The notes below the pieces were generated by a model. That model ran no database searches. It was given only the letters and a program-made list of their open reading frames with translations, and was not told where the DNA came from. A stretch of DNA of 64,000 bases from Bathynomus jamesi. Lineage: Eukaryota; Arthropoda; Malacostraca; Isopoda; Cirolanidae. This document shows positions 42,007 through 53,926 of this stretch, piece after piece; the first letter of the stretch is position 1, and each line of letters opens with the position of its first letter. The translations under genes were made by a program, and so were the position numbers. Location: positions 66,001 to 130,000 of the forward strand of contig JAJOZX010006169.1 of NCBI GenBank assembly GCA_023014485.1, read 5' to 3'.

Positions 42007-42122
42007 TGAACTCAGAATGGTCCCCTGAGTTTTTTATGATACACACAGACCGTACATGGAACAAGGAACTCTTCTGGGATAATTAAATCCACTATAGTCC
42101 GAATAAGTAATGGTAAATGACA
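42004..42122. repeat. lone arm of the 18101 inverted repeat
   Basis: ATGAATGAACTCAGAATGGT to GAATAAGTAATGGTAAATGA matches 18104-18226 with few changes. Confidence 0.75.
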
Positions 42123-42127
42123 AATCC

Positions 42128-42302
42128 AACTGGAGAGGTTCTTGGTTCTTGTGTAAAGCCCTTGACCGGCCATGAATGGTTGGCTATGAAGGCAGGATAA
42201 GAGCAGAAACCAACTCTTTCCTTCACCAAATCCCCCAAATGAGGAGAGATCTTGCGGAGGGGTTGACCGAAGGTCATTCCTGAATCGTTGTTCGAAGACA
42301 CC
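42128..42302 (+). pseudogene. CR1/L2-like LINE 3'-end fragment
   Basis: The plus strand matches the C-terminal end of the 19895 LINE (QLFPSPNPPNE, GGVDRRSFLN), with GGGGGATTTGGTGAAGGA-like nucleotide blocks shared. Very short and broken. Confidence 0.6.
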
Positions 42303-42325
42303 TTAAGTGATATACACAGAGTGTG

Positions 42326-42350
42326 TGTATATATATATATATATATATAT
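42326..42350. repeat. (GT)n(TA)n microsatellite
   Basis: A short TA array at the left end of the hAT. Confidence 0.9.
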
Positions 42351-43318
42351 TAGCGATGTACGAAATATTCGGTATTCGGTATTTTGCAAGATCGGTTAAT
42401 ACCGAATAATTGATAATTAAGGTAAATAACGTGATTTAGGAAATGGAATCTAAAATGTATTTTTTTATTTCAAAGAATAATTACCAACAAATCCAACTTG
42501 GTATAGTGATTACTAATAAATAATAACCTTACAAAAAAGTGAACAGGCAGTAATAACAATTACCTCAAAAAAACAACCTACAGTAATATTTTAAATTTAA
42601 CGCAGGTAGATTATCGTGTAAAAAAATTAGTCGTTCATCAGCATCAAGAACTAAACGATTACGAGCGTCCGTAATTATATTTTTCGCAGAATTGAACAGC
42701 CATTCACTTCGTACGCTTGTGGGCGTGTGGTGAGATGTTTGCGAGCGAGTGCTAATACTTTAGGGAATCTTTCGCCATTATGACGACACCAGTGAAGAGG
42801 GTTTGTGTCGCGACTGATTCGTGGCTCCTTTGAATATATGTCTAATTCTTTTTTACAACTTTGCTGGCTACTTTTGATAGGTGGAGGAACATCTGATTGT
42901 GAAGACGTAGCAATTTCATCAAAGTAGCTCCATAAGTCAACCTTCGGCTTCTTTATCGAAGGTTCTTGATCTTCCCGTGAAACAAAAGCCGTTGCTTCAT
43001 CGCCATGAGTTATATCACGTGTAGGACTAGCATTAAGTGTTGCAGACATAGTGATTATCTCATTTTTACAAACTCGGGCACTTGTCTGTCTCCCACTGCT
43101 TAAAGCGATTCTGTAAATTTTCTATTAAATCGTTTTTTCGTAGTATGAATACCTGCATCATCATTTATGTTACGCAAAAAAACCGCGAGAGCGGTTACAC
43201 CAGGAGATACCATGGAAAGACAAGAAGAATCAGAGGAAAAGTTATTCGTTAATTAAGGTACGACTGGTGGTTACTGAGGGTTGGTATATCATAGACTGAG
43301 GCGTATGCAACAACTGCA

Positions 43319-45537
43319 ACGTAACAACCTCAAATATAACACACAAACCCCACACACAGAAGCCATAAAACAGCAGATACAACAGCTCAACACAGAAATA
43401 AACAACAAACTCAAAGAAAAACAAACAGAAACATTCATGGAATTCATAACAACATTAAACCACTCCACAGATACATCCAGGCTATACAAGACTATAAACG
43501 GCATTACCCACTCTAACAGCGGCATTCACACCTCACACGCGGCTATCTGTCGCAGCCAAAATAATATCCCAACATACACACAACAAGCTAACATTCTAGT
43601 TAATCACTACGCAAAGATAAGTCACTTAAACAGAGACAACAACCAGAAACATGCAGACAGAAAACAGCCAGACACAAGAAAATCTACAGACTCGACACAA
43701 CCATTACACCCTTCAATACAGACCAGACCACCAAGATCATCAAAAACATTAAGAATTCGAAGGCTACTGGACCAGACAACATATCTAACATACACCTTAA
43801 ACACTTGGGCCCACAAGAAATACTAGCTCTCACAAATATCAGCACATATTCATACCAACACTGTATTATTCCTGACATATGGAAACAAGGTAAAATTATT
43901 ACACTACTCAAACCAAACAAAAATCCAACAGAACCAGCTTCCTATAGACCCATTACTTTACTATGCACACCTTCCAAAGTAACAGAAAGACTAATCTTAC
44001 AAATCACCAACCCACACATTCCACTATCGCCTACTCAACATGGATTCAGACCTCACCACTCAACCACGACATTACTCACTAACCTCACGCAGCACATCAT
44101 GGATGGCATCAACTCCAGACGACCAGCTCAACGTACACTATTAGCAACAATAGACATTAGTAAAGCATTTGATGCTATCCCACGCTTCCCTCTCATAAAC
44201 AAAATACTCAACACAAACCTGCACAATAACACCAAAAGGTGGCTGAGCAACTATCTTTCAGGAAGATACTCACATGTCACATTTAATGGCAAGTCATCCA
44301 AAAACAAGCTTTTCCGAACGGGGTCCCTCAAGGCTCTGTTCTCTCACCAACTCTCTTCAACTTATACATGCATGACATTCCAACACCCATAGATAACAAG
44401 CTTACATTATCATCATATGCAGATGACATCACTCTAACATCCACCCATAACAACATCGACACCGCTACAAATAACCTACAAACATACATAAACAGTATAC
44501 AAGACTGGCTCACACACAATAGACTCAAAGTAGCGCCCACAAAATCAACCATCACCTTGCTTACAAGCAACACAAAAGAACACCAGGTAATTCCACAGCT
44601 TACACTAAACAACATCAACATTCCACACACTCACAGGACCAAAATACTTGGGGTCACATACAACACATCATTATCTTTTGCAAACCACATTCAGGATATT
44701 AAAAACAAATGTACGTCAAGACTTAACACGCTTAGGGTACTAACAGGCACAAACTTTGGACACCAGCAGGAAACAACATCACTCATATACAAACAATATA
44801 TTCGCTCAGTTATGGACTATGCTAGCCCATGCTGGGCACCCATTATCTCAAACACACACATAAACACCTTACAGACAATACAAAACAACGCACTTCGTAT
44901 CATTACAGGATGCACTCAAACAACACCAATAGAACACCTGCACACAGAAACAAAAATACTGAAAGTTAGGGAACATTTAGACATGAGGGGAACACAATTC
45001 ATGGCAGCAGCGACAACTAACCCACAACACCCTTGCCACTACATGTACAATCACGCACCGACACCTCGCACCATTAAGGTAACACCAGAGAGACATTATA
45101 ACCAAATACTCCATTCCATACCACGCCCCACAGACATCACACAGTACAGAAAACACATACACACACACCTAACCCACAAAGCACTGACACGACTCGGTCC
45201 GAATGCGGTCCTAGGTGCGAAGCCGCCACCCATTAACAGGTCAGAGATCAGCCTGAGCAGATCGGATCGAGTTAACTTAGCACGATTCCGATGTGGACAT
45301 CACCCCAACTTACTAACATATAAACACAGACTAGACAACTCCATAGACGACACCTGCCACCTGTGCCACGACACACCACAAACAGTTGAACACATTATGA
45401 CAGACTGTACCGCTCTAGCACAACAACGAACACAACACAACATCACTAGTGCGCTGAACCTCTGGTCCACTCCGAAGAGGGCGATCGGTTACCTGCGTGC
45501 CGCCGGCTTGCTCGATCAGGGTGGGCTGATCGGCTAA
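43319..45537 (+). pseudogene. LINE reverse transcriptase, copy 2, frameshifted
   Basis: It carries the same order of motifs as copy 1, with extra upstream linker (QQIQQLNTEINNKLKEKQTE, HSTDTSRLYKTINGITHSNS). Motif A is ATIDISKAFDAIP, and motif C SSYADDITLTS lies near 44410-44440. The C-terminal motif is CHLCHDTPQTVEHIMTDC. A 1-bp loss near 44312 breaks motif B (copy 1 is intact there) and another break lies near 43790. The two copies thus carry different lesions, which points to independent decay from an active source. Confidence 0.87.
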
Positions 45538-45548
45538 ACAACAACAAG
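43319..45548 (+). mobile_element. (CAA)n-tailed non-LTR LINE, copy 2
   Basis: The 10-bp duplication AACAACTGCA flanks it (43309-43318 and 45549-45558). The 3' end is AAACAACAACAAG. It extends about 390 bp further 5' than copy 1. Confidence 0.9.
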
Positions 45549-46200
45549 AACAACTGCAGTTTTTTATTGAAGAAGTCGTTGTACCATATAGAATGTAGAG
45601 TTCCATCAGGTAATAACTTCTCTTATAAGTTTGTTTTTGGGTAAATTATGTTGCTTCTGGATTTCCTTAAGCCTCTCACAGGCGAGAGATGAATGATTAA
45701 AATGAGAACAGATTCGGCGCTCAATTGCACATATCGTATATCTGAAACAGACTTCTGGCTAAGAAGGGCTTCATTAACTGCAAGTGCTAAAATATGATTT
45801 GCACAAGCAACAGAAGTCATTTTGAGAATGCGAACAGCTTTAGTAATATTACAGCCATTGTCGTGCACAACTGCATGCACACGCTCACTCTCTATTGACC
45901 ATTTTTGCAATATAGAAGTTAATGCAGTTGCAATGTTTTCATGAGTATGGAAACCTTACAGATTTTTGATGGCTAAAGCATACTGGTTTTGCTTACATTT
46001 ATTATTGATTGGATATGCTGTCAAACTGATAAAGGCCTCATTTCTTTACAGTGATGCCTAACAGTAATGATTTGCCTGAATGATTTGCTTACCAACGGCA
46101 TCTTCAGATAAGAATACTGTAATTAAACTACTTGTCACTAAAAAAAAAAAAATTAGTGACAACATTGTGTAAACCCACAAGGATGTAATGTTCTTTCTGA

Positions 46201-46202
<2 letters not shown>

Positions 46203-46231
<29 letters not shown>
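46203..46231. repeat. (ATT)n microsatellite
   Basis: An ATT array near the right end of the hAT. Confidence 0.9.
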
Positions 46232-46233
<2 letters not shown>

Positions 46234-46323
46234 ACCCAAATAAAACTAATATTCGGTATTCAGCCGAATAGTTTTGCACCAAATATTTGGTATTCGGTGA
46301 ATTTCAGTATTCGGTACATCCCT

Positions 46324-46612
46324 TCCTTTCAACCTTTCAAATGTCCCGTGCGATGATGCCTCATTTCACGAAGGTCAAGCTTGTCGCCCCTCCTCTCGAG
46401 TTGGTCTGGTGAAGTAGGGAGTTGGTTTCTTGTGCTCTCCACCCCACATGGCCAGGATTGTTCTGAGCCAGGCGTCTAATCTTCTTTTAAAGATATCCAC
46501 CGCAACACTACTCGTGTTCCTTAGTTCTTTGGGCAGCTGGTTAAACAGTCTTGGTCCTCCCACAACAAAACCATTTTCCAAGGTGAGGGTGGTGCCGCGT
46601 TCGTGGGATTAA
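46324..46612 (-). pseudogene. CR1/L2-like LINE 3'-end fragment
   Basis: Minus strand: ERGTTLTLENGFVVGGPRLF, NQLPKELRNTSSVAVDIFKR and RLDAWLRTI. This is the same C-terminal domain as at 39754. Its 5' edge abuts the rRNA fragment at about 46612. Confidence 0.78.
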
Positions 46613-47156
46613 AGCGAGTCGAAGCGCTAAGGGTCCGCTCCGGGCGGGTAAACGCGCCCAGTGGTTTACTGCCCGGCACCGGATTGAAAAAGCTGTCGGC
46701 TCTCACGGGGTGCTCTTCACCGAGTGTCCCGCGTGGCCGACACGTTCACTTTGAAAAAACTAGAGTGCTCAGAGTAGGCAATAACTAACGACTGAATGGT
46801 GATGCATGGAATGATGGAACAGGACCGCGGTTCTGTCCTTTTAATCGGTTTCCTGAACCCGAGGTAATGATTAATGGGAACAGACGCATTAGTAGGCCCT
46901 ATTGCGACGCTATAAGTAAAATTCTTGGACCGTCGTCGCAAGACTAACTTCTGCAAAAGCATTTGCCAAAATTTTTTTCATTAAACAAGAACGAAAGTTA
47001 GAGGATCGAAGACAATCAGATACCGCCCTAGTTCTAACCATAAACGACGCTAACTGGCGATCCACTTACGTCATTCCCACAACCAACTGAGAAAGTGGCC
47101 CTGGGAAACCAAAGTCTTTGAGTTCCGGGGAGGTTGCAAAGCTGAGGCGAACTAAA
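46613..47156 (+). rRNA. 18S rRNA fragment, degenerate
   Basis: Universal small-subunit segments appear in the correct order: CTTTGAAAAAACTAGAGTGC, GATGCATGGAATGATGGAAC, TTTTAATCGGTTTCCTGAAC, AAATTCTTGGACCGTCG, AAGAACGAAAGTTAGAGGAT, AGATACCGCCCTAGTTCTAA, GGGAAACCAAAGTCTTTGAG and GGTTGCAAAGCTGA. This spans roughly the V4 region to just after the central domain. Many substitutions at normally invariant sites show a pseudogene. It stops abruptly after GCTGAGGCGAACT, where the R2-like LINE begins. Confidence 0.9.
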
Positions 47157-50100
47157 CTGCTGGGGGTGGGGGGTCCTTCCCGGTGGTGAACCAGAAACCG
47201 GAGTCCCGAACTCACCCGCAGCCCTGCGGTGAGCCAATAGGGTACCGCCAGCGGCAACAACCGATAGGTAGGGCGAGGGGCGTGGTGTATGGGGAACCTC
47301 GGGGGGGGGCCTCCCGACCGTGCGGGAGATCTCAGTAAGCCCGGACGGGTGATTTCGTGCTCCTATTAATACAGGGCCGACCTGCGACCGACACTGGGGC
47401 CTAAGACCTCGTGCTAAAGTCCACCCCGGGACTCTGAGGTTGGGGTATACCTATCGGCTATCCAACTCCCCTCCTCTCCAACCAGGAGGCGGGGGGAGGG
47501 CAAAGTGTCAACGGTTACGAAACCCCAAAGAAAAGGAATCCCCGGAGAGGAAAAACAAGACTCCAACACGTCGTCGGGGCCTCGGCCGACGACGCGGCCG
47601 GGGATCAGCAGACTCCCACGGACCGACGTGAAGAAGAGCCGGTTATTGCGTTTAAATATCCGGGAACCAGGGCCGAGTGGATGTGCGGCCGATGTCGGGC
47701 CACTGAGGACAGTGTGAAGGCGGTAAGAACACATATAGCAAAGAAACATTTGGGTTGTGAAATTCTATTTATACGCCCTCAGTGTACATTGGCTCCAAGA
47801 ATTCAAGATCAATTGGCACGCACCTCCGATACTGCAAGCCATCGCAAGAAGAACCATCGCCACCATCATCGGAAGAAGACGGAAAACATCAGCCCGTTAT
47901 ATGTGAATGATGTGGATTGCCTTTTGCTAGTGAAAGTGGGCTGCGGGTTTATAAAGCCTGTGAACATCGAAAATAAGTTAACATCCAACTTCCAGCCCAA
48001 AAATCACGGGGTTGGACCCACCTCGAATTGGGTGAGGTGGCAAGAGAAAAAGTAGCTGCACACAGACAGGAAGTAAAATTCTTGAACAAACACCTGCAAA
48101 GGAAATTCCCAAATAGAACAATTGCGGCAATCGAATCAATACGACGCAGACCAGAACATCGGCAACGCGTTCGTGTATTGGAACATCAACGAATGGAAGA
48201 GGAAGGATTAAATTCATCATCATCTGAGGATTCTTAGGGGATCGATGTGCGGTTGAATTGCAACTTTAAACCCACAATTCTCCTCGATACTGCTGGCATC
48301 CCCGATTCACTTAGAAAGTATTTGCAGATGATCCCGAAAACGCCTGTAACTGGATGAACCTGCAAAATTATATCAAGGAAATCTATTCGATACGGACTCT
48401 CCTGCGAAATCCGATTAGAAGATCGACAATCGGACCGCGGAGGGGTGGAGCAAGGCCCAGCAGGCAAACGAGAACAGCCCGAAGAAACAAACACTTTCAA
48501 GAAATTTAGCAGGAAATTAAATGCGACCCAGCTACCACTTACAAAAAGACCATGCAAAGGGTGCTGGGTGAAGCAGAGCCACTATTACCAACTCAAAAAG
48601 CGGTGCAAGAACAACCGTATCAAGACATCGAGACCTCGGGTACTGCGGCCACCACCTACGCAAACCCGCAGGCTGGTCAAGAACCCTTTACACCTGGAGA
48701 AATTGCAGAGGTTGTCAAATCGTATAAAAGGACGGCGCCGGGGCCGGACCAAATTCCGCTTCAAGCTTTCCAGAATATCCCCAAGACTGGTTATGGGCCA
48801 TATTCACTAAGTGGTTTGGATCCGGCCGGGTGCCGGTACGAGTTAAGCAATGCCGTACAATTCTGCTATATAAAAGGAAGACCTAGAAATAGTAGAGAAT
48901 TGGAGACCCATTATCATCGGGTCGTTATGGATCAGGATTTTTGCTAAATTGATTGACAGGAGGATCCGAGATCAAATCCAGATTTATCCCAGGCAAAAAG
49001 CCTTTGTCCCAGTAGATGGCTGCTGGGACAATTCAAAAATTGTTCAGTGGGTGCTTCGGTACCAGAAGAACTTGAATATCACTACCATCGATTTAGCTAA
49101 GGCCTTCGATACCATCAATCACCAATCCATAAAACGCGTCCTCATGCGGAAGCGGATCCCTACCAGCTTCCGAGCGATAATATTAGAGTTTTATCGCGAA
49201 GCAGTAACATCAGTGAATACACGCGAGAGCCTCACCCCACCTATTACCATCCAGCATGGGGTGAAACAGAGGTGTCCCTTATCACCCCTGTTGTTTAATC
49301 TAATTTTAGAAGAACTATTAAAAAAATGAGGCCATAGGATGTAGTGTGAATATAAGGGTTGAACTGGTAAATACGCTGGCCCTCGCTGACGATATCATCT
49401 TGCTTACCGAAGGTCCCGGCGATATGAGGATCCTCATAAATAGGACTCGGGACGTCTTCCGGCAGAGAGGGCTCACTGTCAATCCAGCAAAATGCCAAGC
49501 ATTATTTCTCGAGAAAATTAAAGACACGAAACTGTCAAAAGTTCATACAGAGGTCCACACTTATTGGGACGAGGAGCCTGTTCATCCCGATACGGTGGAT
49601 GAGTCCATAAGGTATCTCGGTTTACAATATACCGTCACGGGGTTGGCACGAATCCCTATAAGACCCTGGGATGAAAAGATCCAAAAATTGATGGAAGCAC
49701 CCCTGAGACAAGTTCAAAAGCTTCAAGGACTTAAACATCATTTAGTTCCTGGCCTTTCCACGTAATACGACTAGCACCAACAGGAATCGGACAGATACAG
49801 AATATAGACGCGCTACTCCGGGCAAACTATAAGATTTTCCACTTACCAGAGTGGACTACACGCGGATCTATCATCCCCACGGCAGAGCATTACTTTCACT
49901 ATCTTATTTGATAATAGTGTCACGTGCAAACGCCAACAAAAGGACGCAGAATTCCACGGACCCAGTGGCACATTGGATTGCCGCTCAGGGAAAGAGTCGG
50001 ATTGGAGCCGACTTTGGACGACTAGGAATCAACCCGGCTAATCTGAAAAACTGGAAGAAACAATGGATTAAGAAATTCGAACAACAAGTAAGAAGACAAC

Positions 50101-50189
50101 ACGCGGGAGAGGCCCATTTGCTGATGATACGCCAAAACCGAGACTACCTGTGGAAAGGTTTTTTTTCGAGGGCCCCAACCAGGAGCTGA
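47157..50189 (+). mobile_element. R2-clade-like LINE at 18S rRNA junction
   Basis: A GC-rich 5' leader (47157-47660) is followed by coding remnants of an R2-type element. It lies directly downstream of, and in the same orientation as, the 18S fragment, as expected for an rDNA-specific retrotransposon. R8 of Hydra is an R2-clade element known to use 18S rRNA genes, which is the nearest precedent. No 18S sequence is recognised after the 3' end, so the insertion site is seen from one side only. Confidence 0.6.
47681..50189 (+). pseudogene. R2-type ORF: zinc finger, reverse transcriptase, damaged endonuclease
   Basis: Near 47680-47755 the sequence reads CGRCRATEDSVKAVRTHIAKKHLGC, summarised as a Cx2C...Hx4H N-terminal zinc finger. 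Then come RTAPGPDQIPLQAFQNIP (48733-48785), FVPVDGCWDNSKIVQWVL (near 49002-49056), TTIDLAKAFDTIN (motif A, near 49082-49120), QHGVKQRCPLSPLLFNLI (motif B, 49252-49306), LALADDIILLTEG (motif C, near 49377-49415), and RYLGLQYTVTGLARIPIRPW. Frame changes fall near 48830, 48947, 49330, 49765 and 49850. The C-terminal restriction-like endonuclease is not recognisable. RT and zinc finger assignments are firm, clade moderately so. Confidence 0.75.
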
Positions 50190-50541
50190 TTAAGGTTTAG
50201 TGGGGCCCTAGGCTCGGGTAATATTTGGGGTCCCCTCATACGCTACAAAATCATGAAATTCCTAAACATAACACTGGCCAACAAAATGAAACTTTTTTCT
50301 TTCATCACAAACATGATCACACTTTTCTTAATGCATTTTTCGCGCTGATTCCGAATCTGTTTTTTTTTGTTTTCTAGCACGTATAGTTATATAGATACAC
50401 TGGTTTTGATATTTTTAAGTTTTTGATATTGCTATAAGAAAATTTATGGATGTATAGATCACACTTAGGAATGCTAAACAACAAATACATCATATACCTT
50501 ATTCAATGTACTTATAAATAAAGAATATATACATTACTTTA
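50190..50541. other. no gene; 3' flank of the next minus-strand gene
   Basis: An inverted motif GGGGCCCTAGG lies near 50202. The rest is AT-rich. An AATAAA on the minus strand overlaps the stop codon of the adjoining gene (near 50535-50541). Confidence 0.5.
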
Positions 50542-51742
50542 TTAAAAGCGCTGTGAGTGTGATTTCCTTTTGTAAATTTGGCCTGGATTGTCACGATACA
50601 GCATCCAACAATGGTCCGCCATCATGCTTTCATTCCAATATCCTTGGTAGCGCTTCTCCATCATCTGAATATCTTGATGGAAGCGCTCTCCTTGCTCGTC
50701 ACTCACTGCACCAAGGTTTTCAGGAAAGAAATCTAAGTGGGAATGCAGGAAGTGAATTTTTAACGACATTCGACACTCCATTTCTTTGAAGGCATCAAGG
50801 AGGTTCTTGACTCCATCCTTATACGCAGGTGACTTGTTGCTTCCAAGAAAGTTTTCACATATCCATTTGAACGCCAGCCAAGCCTTCAATTCCAGCGGAC
50901 TTAGGACTTTTTCAAATTCAGTGTCATTCAAAACCACCCTTATTTGTGGCCCAACAAAAATTCCTTCCTTCAATTTTGCTGCAGTAACCTTCGGAAATTT
51001 CCTTGAAAGGTATTGGAACCCTTCAGAATTGACTTTACCCATTGCTTTAACAAAATTCTTCATTAAACCAAGTTTAATGTGAAGAGGTGGCAGATAGATC
51101 TTTGGGGATCCACTAAAGGGACAGACTGGACATTGCCAGAGATGGGCAAGATCACCAACTTTGGTGATCTTGAAGATCAAGATCAGATCACCAGAAAAAT
51201 GTGATCTTGAAGATCAAGATCAGATCACCAGAAAAATGTGATCTTGAAGATCCAGATCAAGATCGTGATCTTGAAGATCACTTTCAAGATCACTTTTTAA
51301 GATCACTTTTATATGAATTGAAAAAAGTTGTACTCTTGTAGAGTAAACAAAAACAAATTATTTTGTTAATCACTCCTGAAAAGTATCACTCCTAATACTC
51401 CCTGAGGGCTGAGGCAATACAAGCATCGCATCCTACCCATGTCACCTGATCTAAACCACGGGGATTGACGATTCCCCTTTCAGTTTTTCAGGTGGTAAAC
51501 TTAAAACTTAGTATTATCATAACTTATCAGCAAAGAAAAAACTATTAAATGACCTACATATAGTTTTTAGTTCTATTTTTCTCAATTCTCATTTCACCAG
51601 GTCCATAACCCATATCAATGAATGGTCAGCATATATAAGTAAACATTTTTTACATAGAATTTAATTTTACAGTTTTACTGCAGTACGCAATTACTGACAA
51701 TATAAGGGTAAAAACCGCAAGTTAAGAGTGTTAATTTAATGT

Positions 51743-53116
51743 TCAACCGCTGTAAACATTTGCTTTCAGCAAAACCAATTGTTCAAAGTTACCATCCGAG
51801 AGACGACTTCGTTTGGGGCTATGAACCATGCCAGCAAACGAAAACAACCGTTCCACTGGTGCAGAGGAAGGTAGCGTGGTGTTATACCTCTTGAAGATCT
51901 TCTTTATAGCAGGATACCTATCTAAAGAGTCGAGTGCCTTACTGGTGTCCTGCAAATAATTGAGGACTTCCAAGTCTTCCTTGTTGTTAGGAGCAGAGAA
52001 TGAGCCGTCCATAGTTCTGAAGAAATCGTCTTCAGATGATGAGTCTGAGTTCACCGAACTATTACCACTGCTGTTAGAATTACAATTTCTTACAGCCATT
52101 TGCAGCTTGTCTTTTACTTGAGACTTGATTGCTTCATGATCGCCGAAATTAGGCCCTTGCAACAATGATATCCATCTAAGTTTGAAATACGGATGAGATA
52201 CTGAGGCCAAAACGGCATCAGTTACCTCGGGGCTCAACGACAAAAAATGACCAAATCTGGCATTGAAGCCAGAGACGACTGCTGCCAGTAATGGCATGCA
52301 GTGTCTCAAGCGCAGGTCGTTTGGTTGGATAGGCTCCAATCTTGCGAGGGCATCTTGAGTCACTAGGACTGTTGGAAGAAGACAACCGTAGTAGCATTCT
52401 TTCTCTGCCTGTAATTTGTTGAGGGCTGCTGCAATTGGTTTTAGAACAGACAAATATTCTGAAATAAATTCCAATTCATTGTCTTTGAGGATGGGTAGAT
52501 TCAGTTCTTCAAGAGCTACATTCACGTCGTTCTTATGTTTATATATTTGGCTTAATGAGTCGTACATTGAGTTCCATCGGGTGACGCATGGGTACCTAAA
52601 TTGGACGCCAGTTATTTCCTGTATTTTTTCTGCTGACTTGGGTTTACCAGCAGCATTCCACAGCGCCGAACATTTTCCCATTGCAGAATGCTTTATCTTC
52701 TTTAGTCCAGGTGAATTCAGTCCTTTATCTGCATCAGTTGTTGCTACCAAGTTCAATGTGTGGGAGGCACATCGAATATGGGATGATAGTTTCACTGACT
52801 CCTCTCCATGCTCTCCTGAATGTTCAGGAAAGTTGCTGATGATAACCTCTTCATCTGAATCTTTTTCATCATCATCTTCATCTGCATCATCTTCATCAAT
52901 GTCGTCAGTACGATTCTGAACACGAACACCGAACTCTTTAAAGCATTTCACCATGTTCGATGCATTGTCGGTGACTGTAGATACAACTTTTCTATAAGAT
53001 AAACCATGCTCCGAGTTGATCCTGTCCAATATTCCAGCAATTTTATCAAAGCTATGTGTTCCACGAAATCTTCGGCATGCCAGTGCAGCTGATCCTCGCG
53101 ACAAGTCATCATTGAT
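51743..53116 (-). CDS. hAT transposase exon 4 (catalytic core and dimerisation)
   Basis: After the acceptor TTACATTACAG|ATC it reads INDDLSRGSAALACRRFRGT, VSTVTDNASNMVKCFKEFGV (second aspartate), an acidic insertion (DEDDADEDDDEKDSDEE), HIRCASHTLNLV, CVTRWNSMYDSL (conserved RW), and the C-terminal PSSAPVERLFSFAGMVHSPK with the final glutamate and the dimerisation motif. It is open for 457 codons to TAA. The joined product would be about 690 residues, normal for hAT. Confidence 0.88.
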   Translation of the reverse strand: MNDDLSRGSAALACRRFRGTHSFDKIAGILDRINSEHGLSYRKVVSTVTDNASNMVKCFKEFGVRVQNRTDDIDEDDADEDDDEKDSDEEVIISNFPEHSGEHGEESVKLSSHIRCASHTLNLVATTDADKGLNSPGLKKIKHSAMGKCSALWNAAGKPKSAEKIQEITGVQFRYPCVTRWNSMYDSLSQIYKHKNDVNVALEELNLPILKDNELEFISEYLSVLKPIAAALNKLQAEKECYYGCLLPTVLVTQDALARLEPIQPNDLRLRHCMPLLAAVVSGFNARFGHFLSLSPEVTDAVLASVSHPYFKLRWISLLQGPNFGDHEAIKSQVKDKLQMAVRNCNSNSSGNSSVNSDSSSEDDFFRTMDGSFSAPNNKEDLEVLNYLQDTSKALDSLDRYPAIKKIFKRYNTTLPSSAPVERLFSFAGMVHSPKRSRLSDGNFEQLVLLKANVYSG

Positions 53117-53306
53117 CTGTAATGTAAGAATATAAAATCAATGTTTGTATGAACATTTTTTTAAGCTTAATTTAATAATATTGGTTAGACACGCACCAGC
53201 TAAACTGCGCCACCAAACATTGAAGAGAAGAACTATGTGATATAAAGGAGGCAATTCAGCGATGAGTCGCCTACCATACCACCACATCAGTGACCCATCC
53301 CATAAG

Positions 53307-53367
53307 AGCAAAATGTGGAAGAGTCCATATTCACAGCCTGTGAATATGGACTCTTCCACATTTTGCT
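53307..53367. repeat. perfect 29-bp-armed hairpin in hAT intron 3
   Basis: AGCAAAATGTGGAAGAGTCC...TTCACA mirrors TGTGAATATGG...ACATTTTGCT with a 3-base spacer. It lies between exons 3 and 4. Confidence 0.9.
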
Positions 53368-53576
53368 GTGAATCAGACACAATGACAGATGACAGAATCA
53401 GTGAATTAGTGTGAAATTACTGTGAATCACAGCAAAATGAAGACTCACCAAATTAATGAATGAGGAACACATGTCGAATAATTGAAAAGATTATACTATA
53501 AGTCTATCAGACTCAGTCTATCACCAATGGTCAATTTATCAATTATATAAAATAATACACTAAATCAATAGCATAC

Positions 53577-53755
53577 CCAATGCGCAGTGACTCCCATGAA
53601 ACTGCGGTGATTAGTTGACCATATGTCGCATGTAACACACACATGGTCAACTGCTGCCAGTTTTGCTTGTATGTCTTCCTTCATTGTACTGGTTGTTGTT
53701 GCAAGAGATCTAGCCAGGGTGCGTCTAGATGGCACCTGAACAGCCGGGTTGACGT
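53577..53755 (-). CDS. hAT transposase exon 3 (first catalytic Asp)
   Basis: The acceptor TTTTTTCAG|AC completes a split TAC codon with exon 2. It reads VNPAVQVPSRRTLARSLATT, KLAAVDHVCVTCDIWSTNHR and SFMGVTAHW. CDIW is the hAT first-aspartate motif. The donor is TGG|GTATGC, phase 0. Phases 0/1/0 are consistent across all joins. Confidence 0.8.
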
Positions 53756-53926
53756 CTGAAAAAAATATTTAAAAATTAAAACAAATACAATAGATTAGCT
53801 ATGGAAAAATATCAAAATATTTAGCTAGGCTAGCGATAGTCTAATGTTCATACAAATAATATGATTAATTATTTTAATCAGATATTAGCTATGGAAAAAA
53901 TAGCAAAATATTTGAGTTATACTAAC

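Larger units (their letters stand above)
42640..46000 (-). pseudogene. ZBED-type hAT transposase, interrupted
   Basis: Reading minus: SIESERVHAVVHDNGCNITK (second catalytic aspartate region, near 45850-45895) and VACANHILALAVNEALL precede the LINE. After it come YDIPTLSNHQ-like sequence in broken frame (near 43260-43300) and ITHGDEATAFVSREDQEPSI. The dimerisation region SKEPRISRDTNPLHWCRHNG, RFPKVLALARKHLTT and SVRSEW-like remnants lie at 42700-42850. N-terminal BED and first-aspartate regions are absent. The gene was already decaying or decayed after LINE insertion. Confidence 0.8.
42351..46323 (-). mobile_element. hAT element, internally deleted, split by a LINE
   Basis: The left end TAGCGATGTACGAAATATTC and complemented right end AAGGGATGTACCGAATACTG share a GATGTAC core, with repeated TATTCGGTATTCGG words just inside both ends, as in hAT elements of this type. 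The transposase is on the minus strand. I could not match an 8-bp duplication: the left flank is TA repeat and the right flank is a LINE fragment. Confidence 0.75.

Noticed and set aside
42351..46323. 8-bp target duplication of the GATGTAC hAT
   Set aside because: The left flank is TA repeat and the right flank is LINE sequence; no matching 8-mer exists.
50160..50210. 18S rRNA resuming after the R2-like LINE (GGGCCCCAACCAGGAG resembles the conserved GGGCACCACCAGGAG)
   Set aside because: The match is short and the following bases do not continue as 18S; too weak to claim the second junction.
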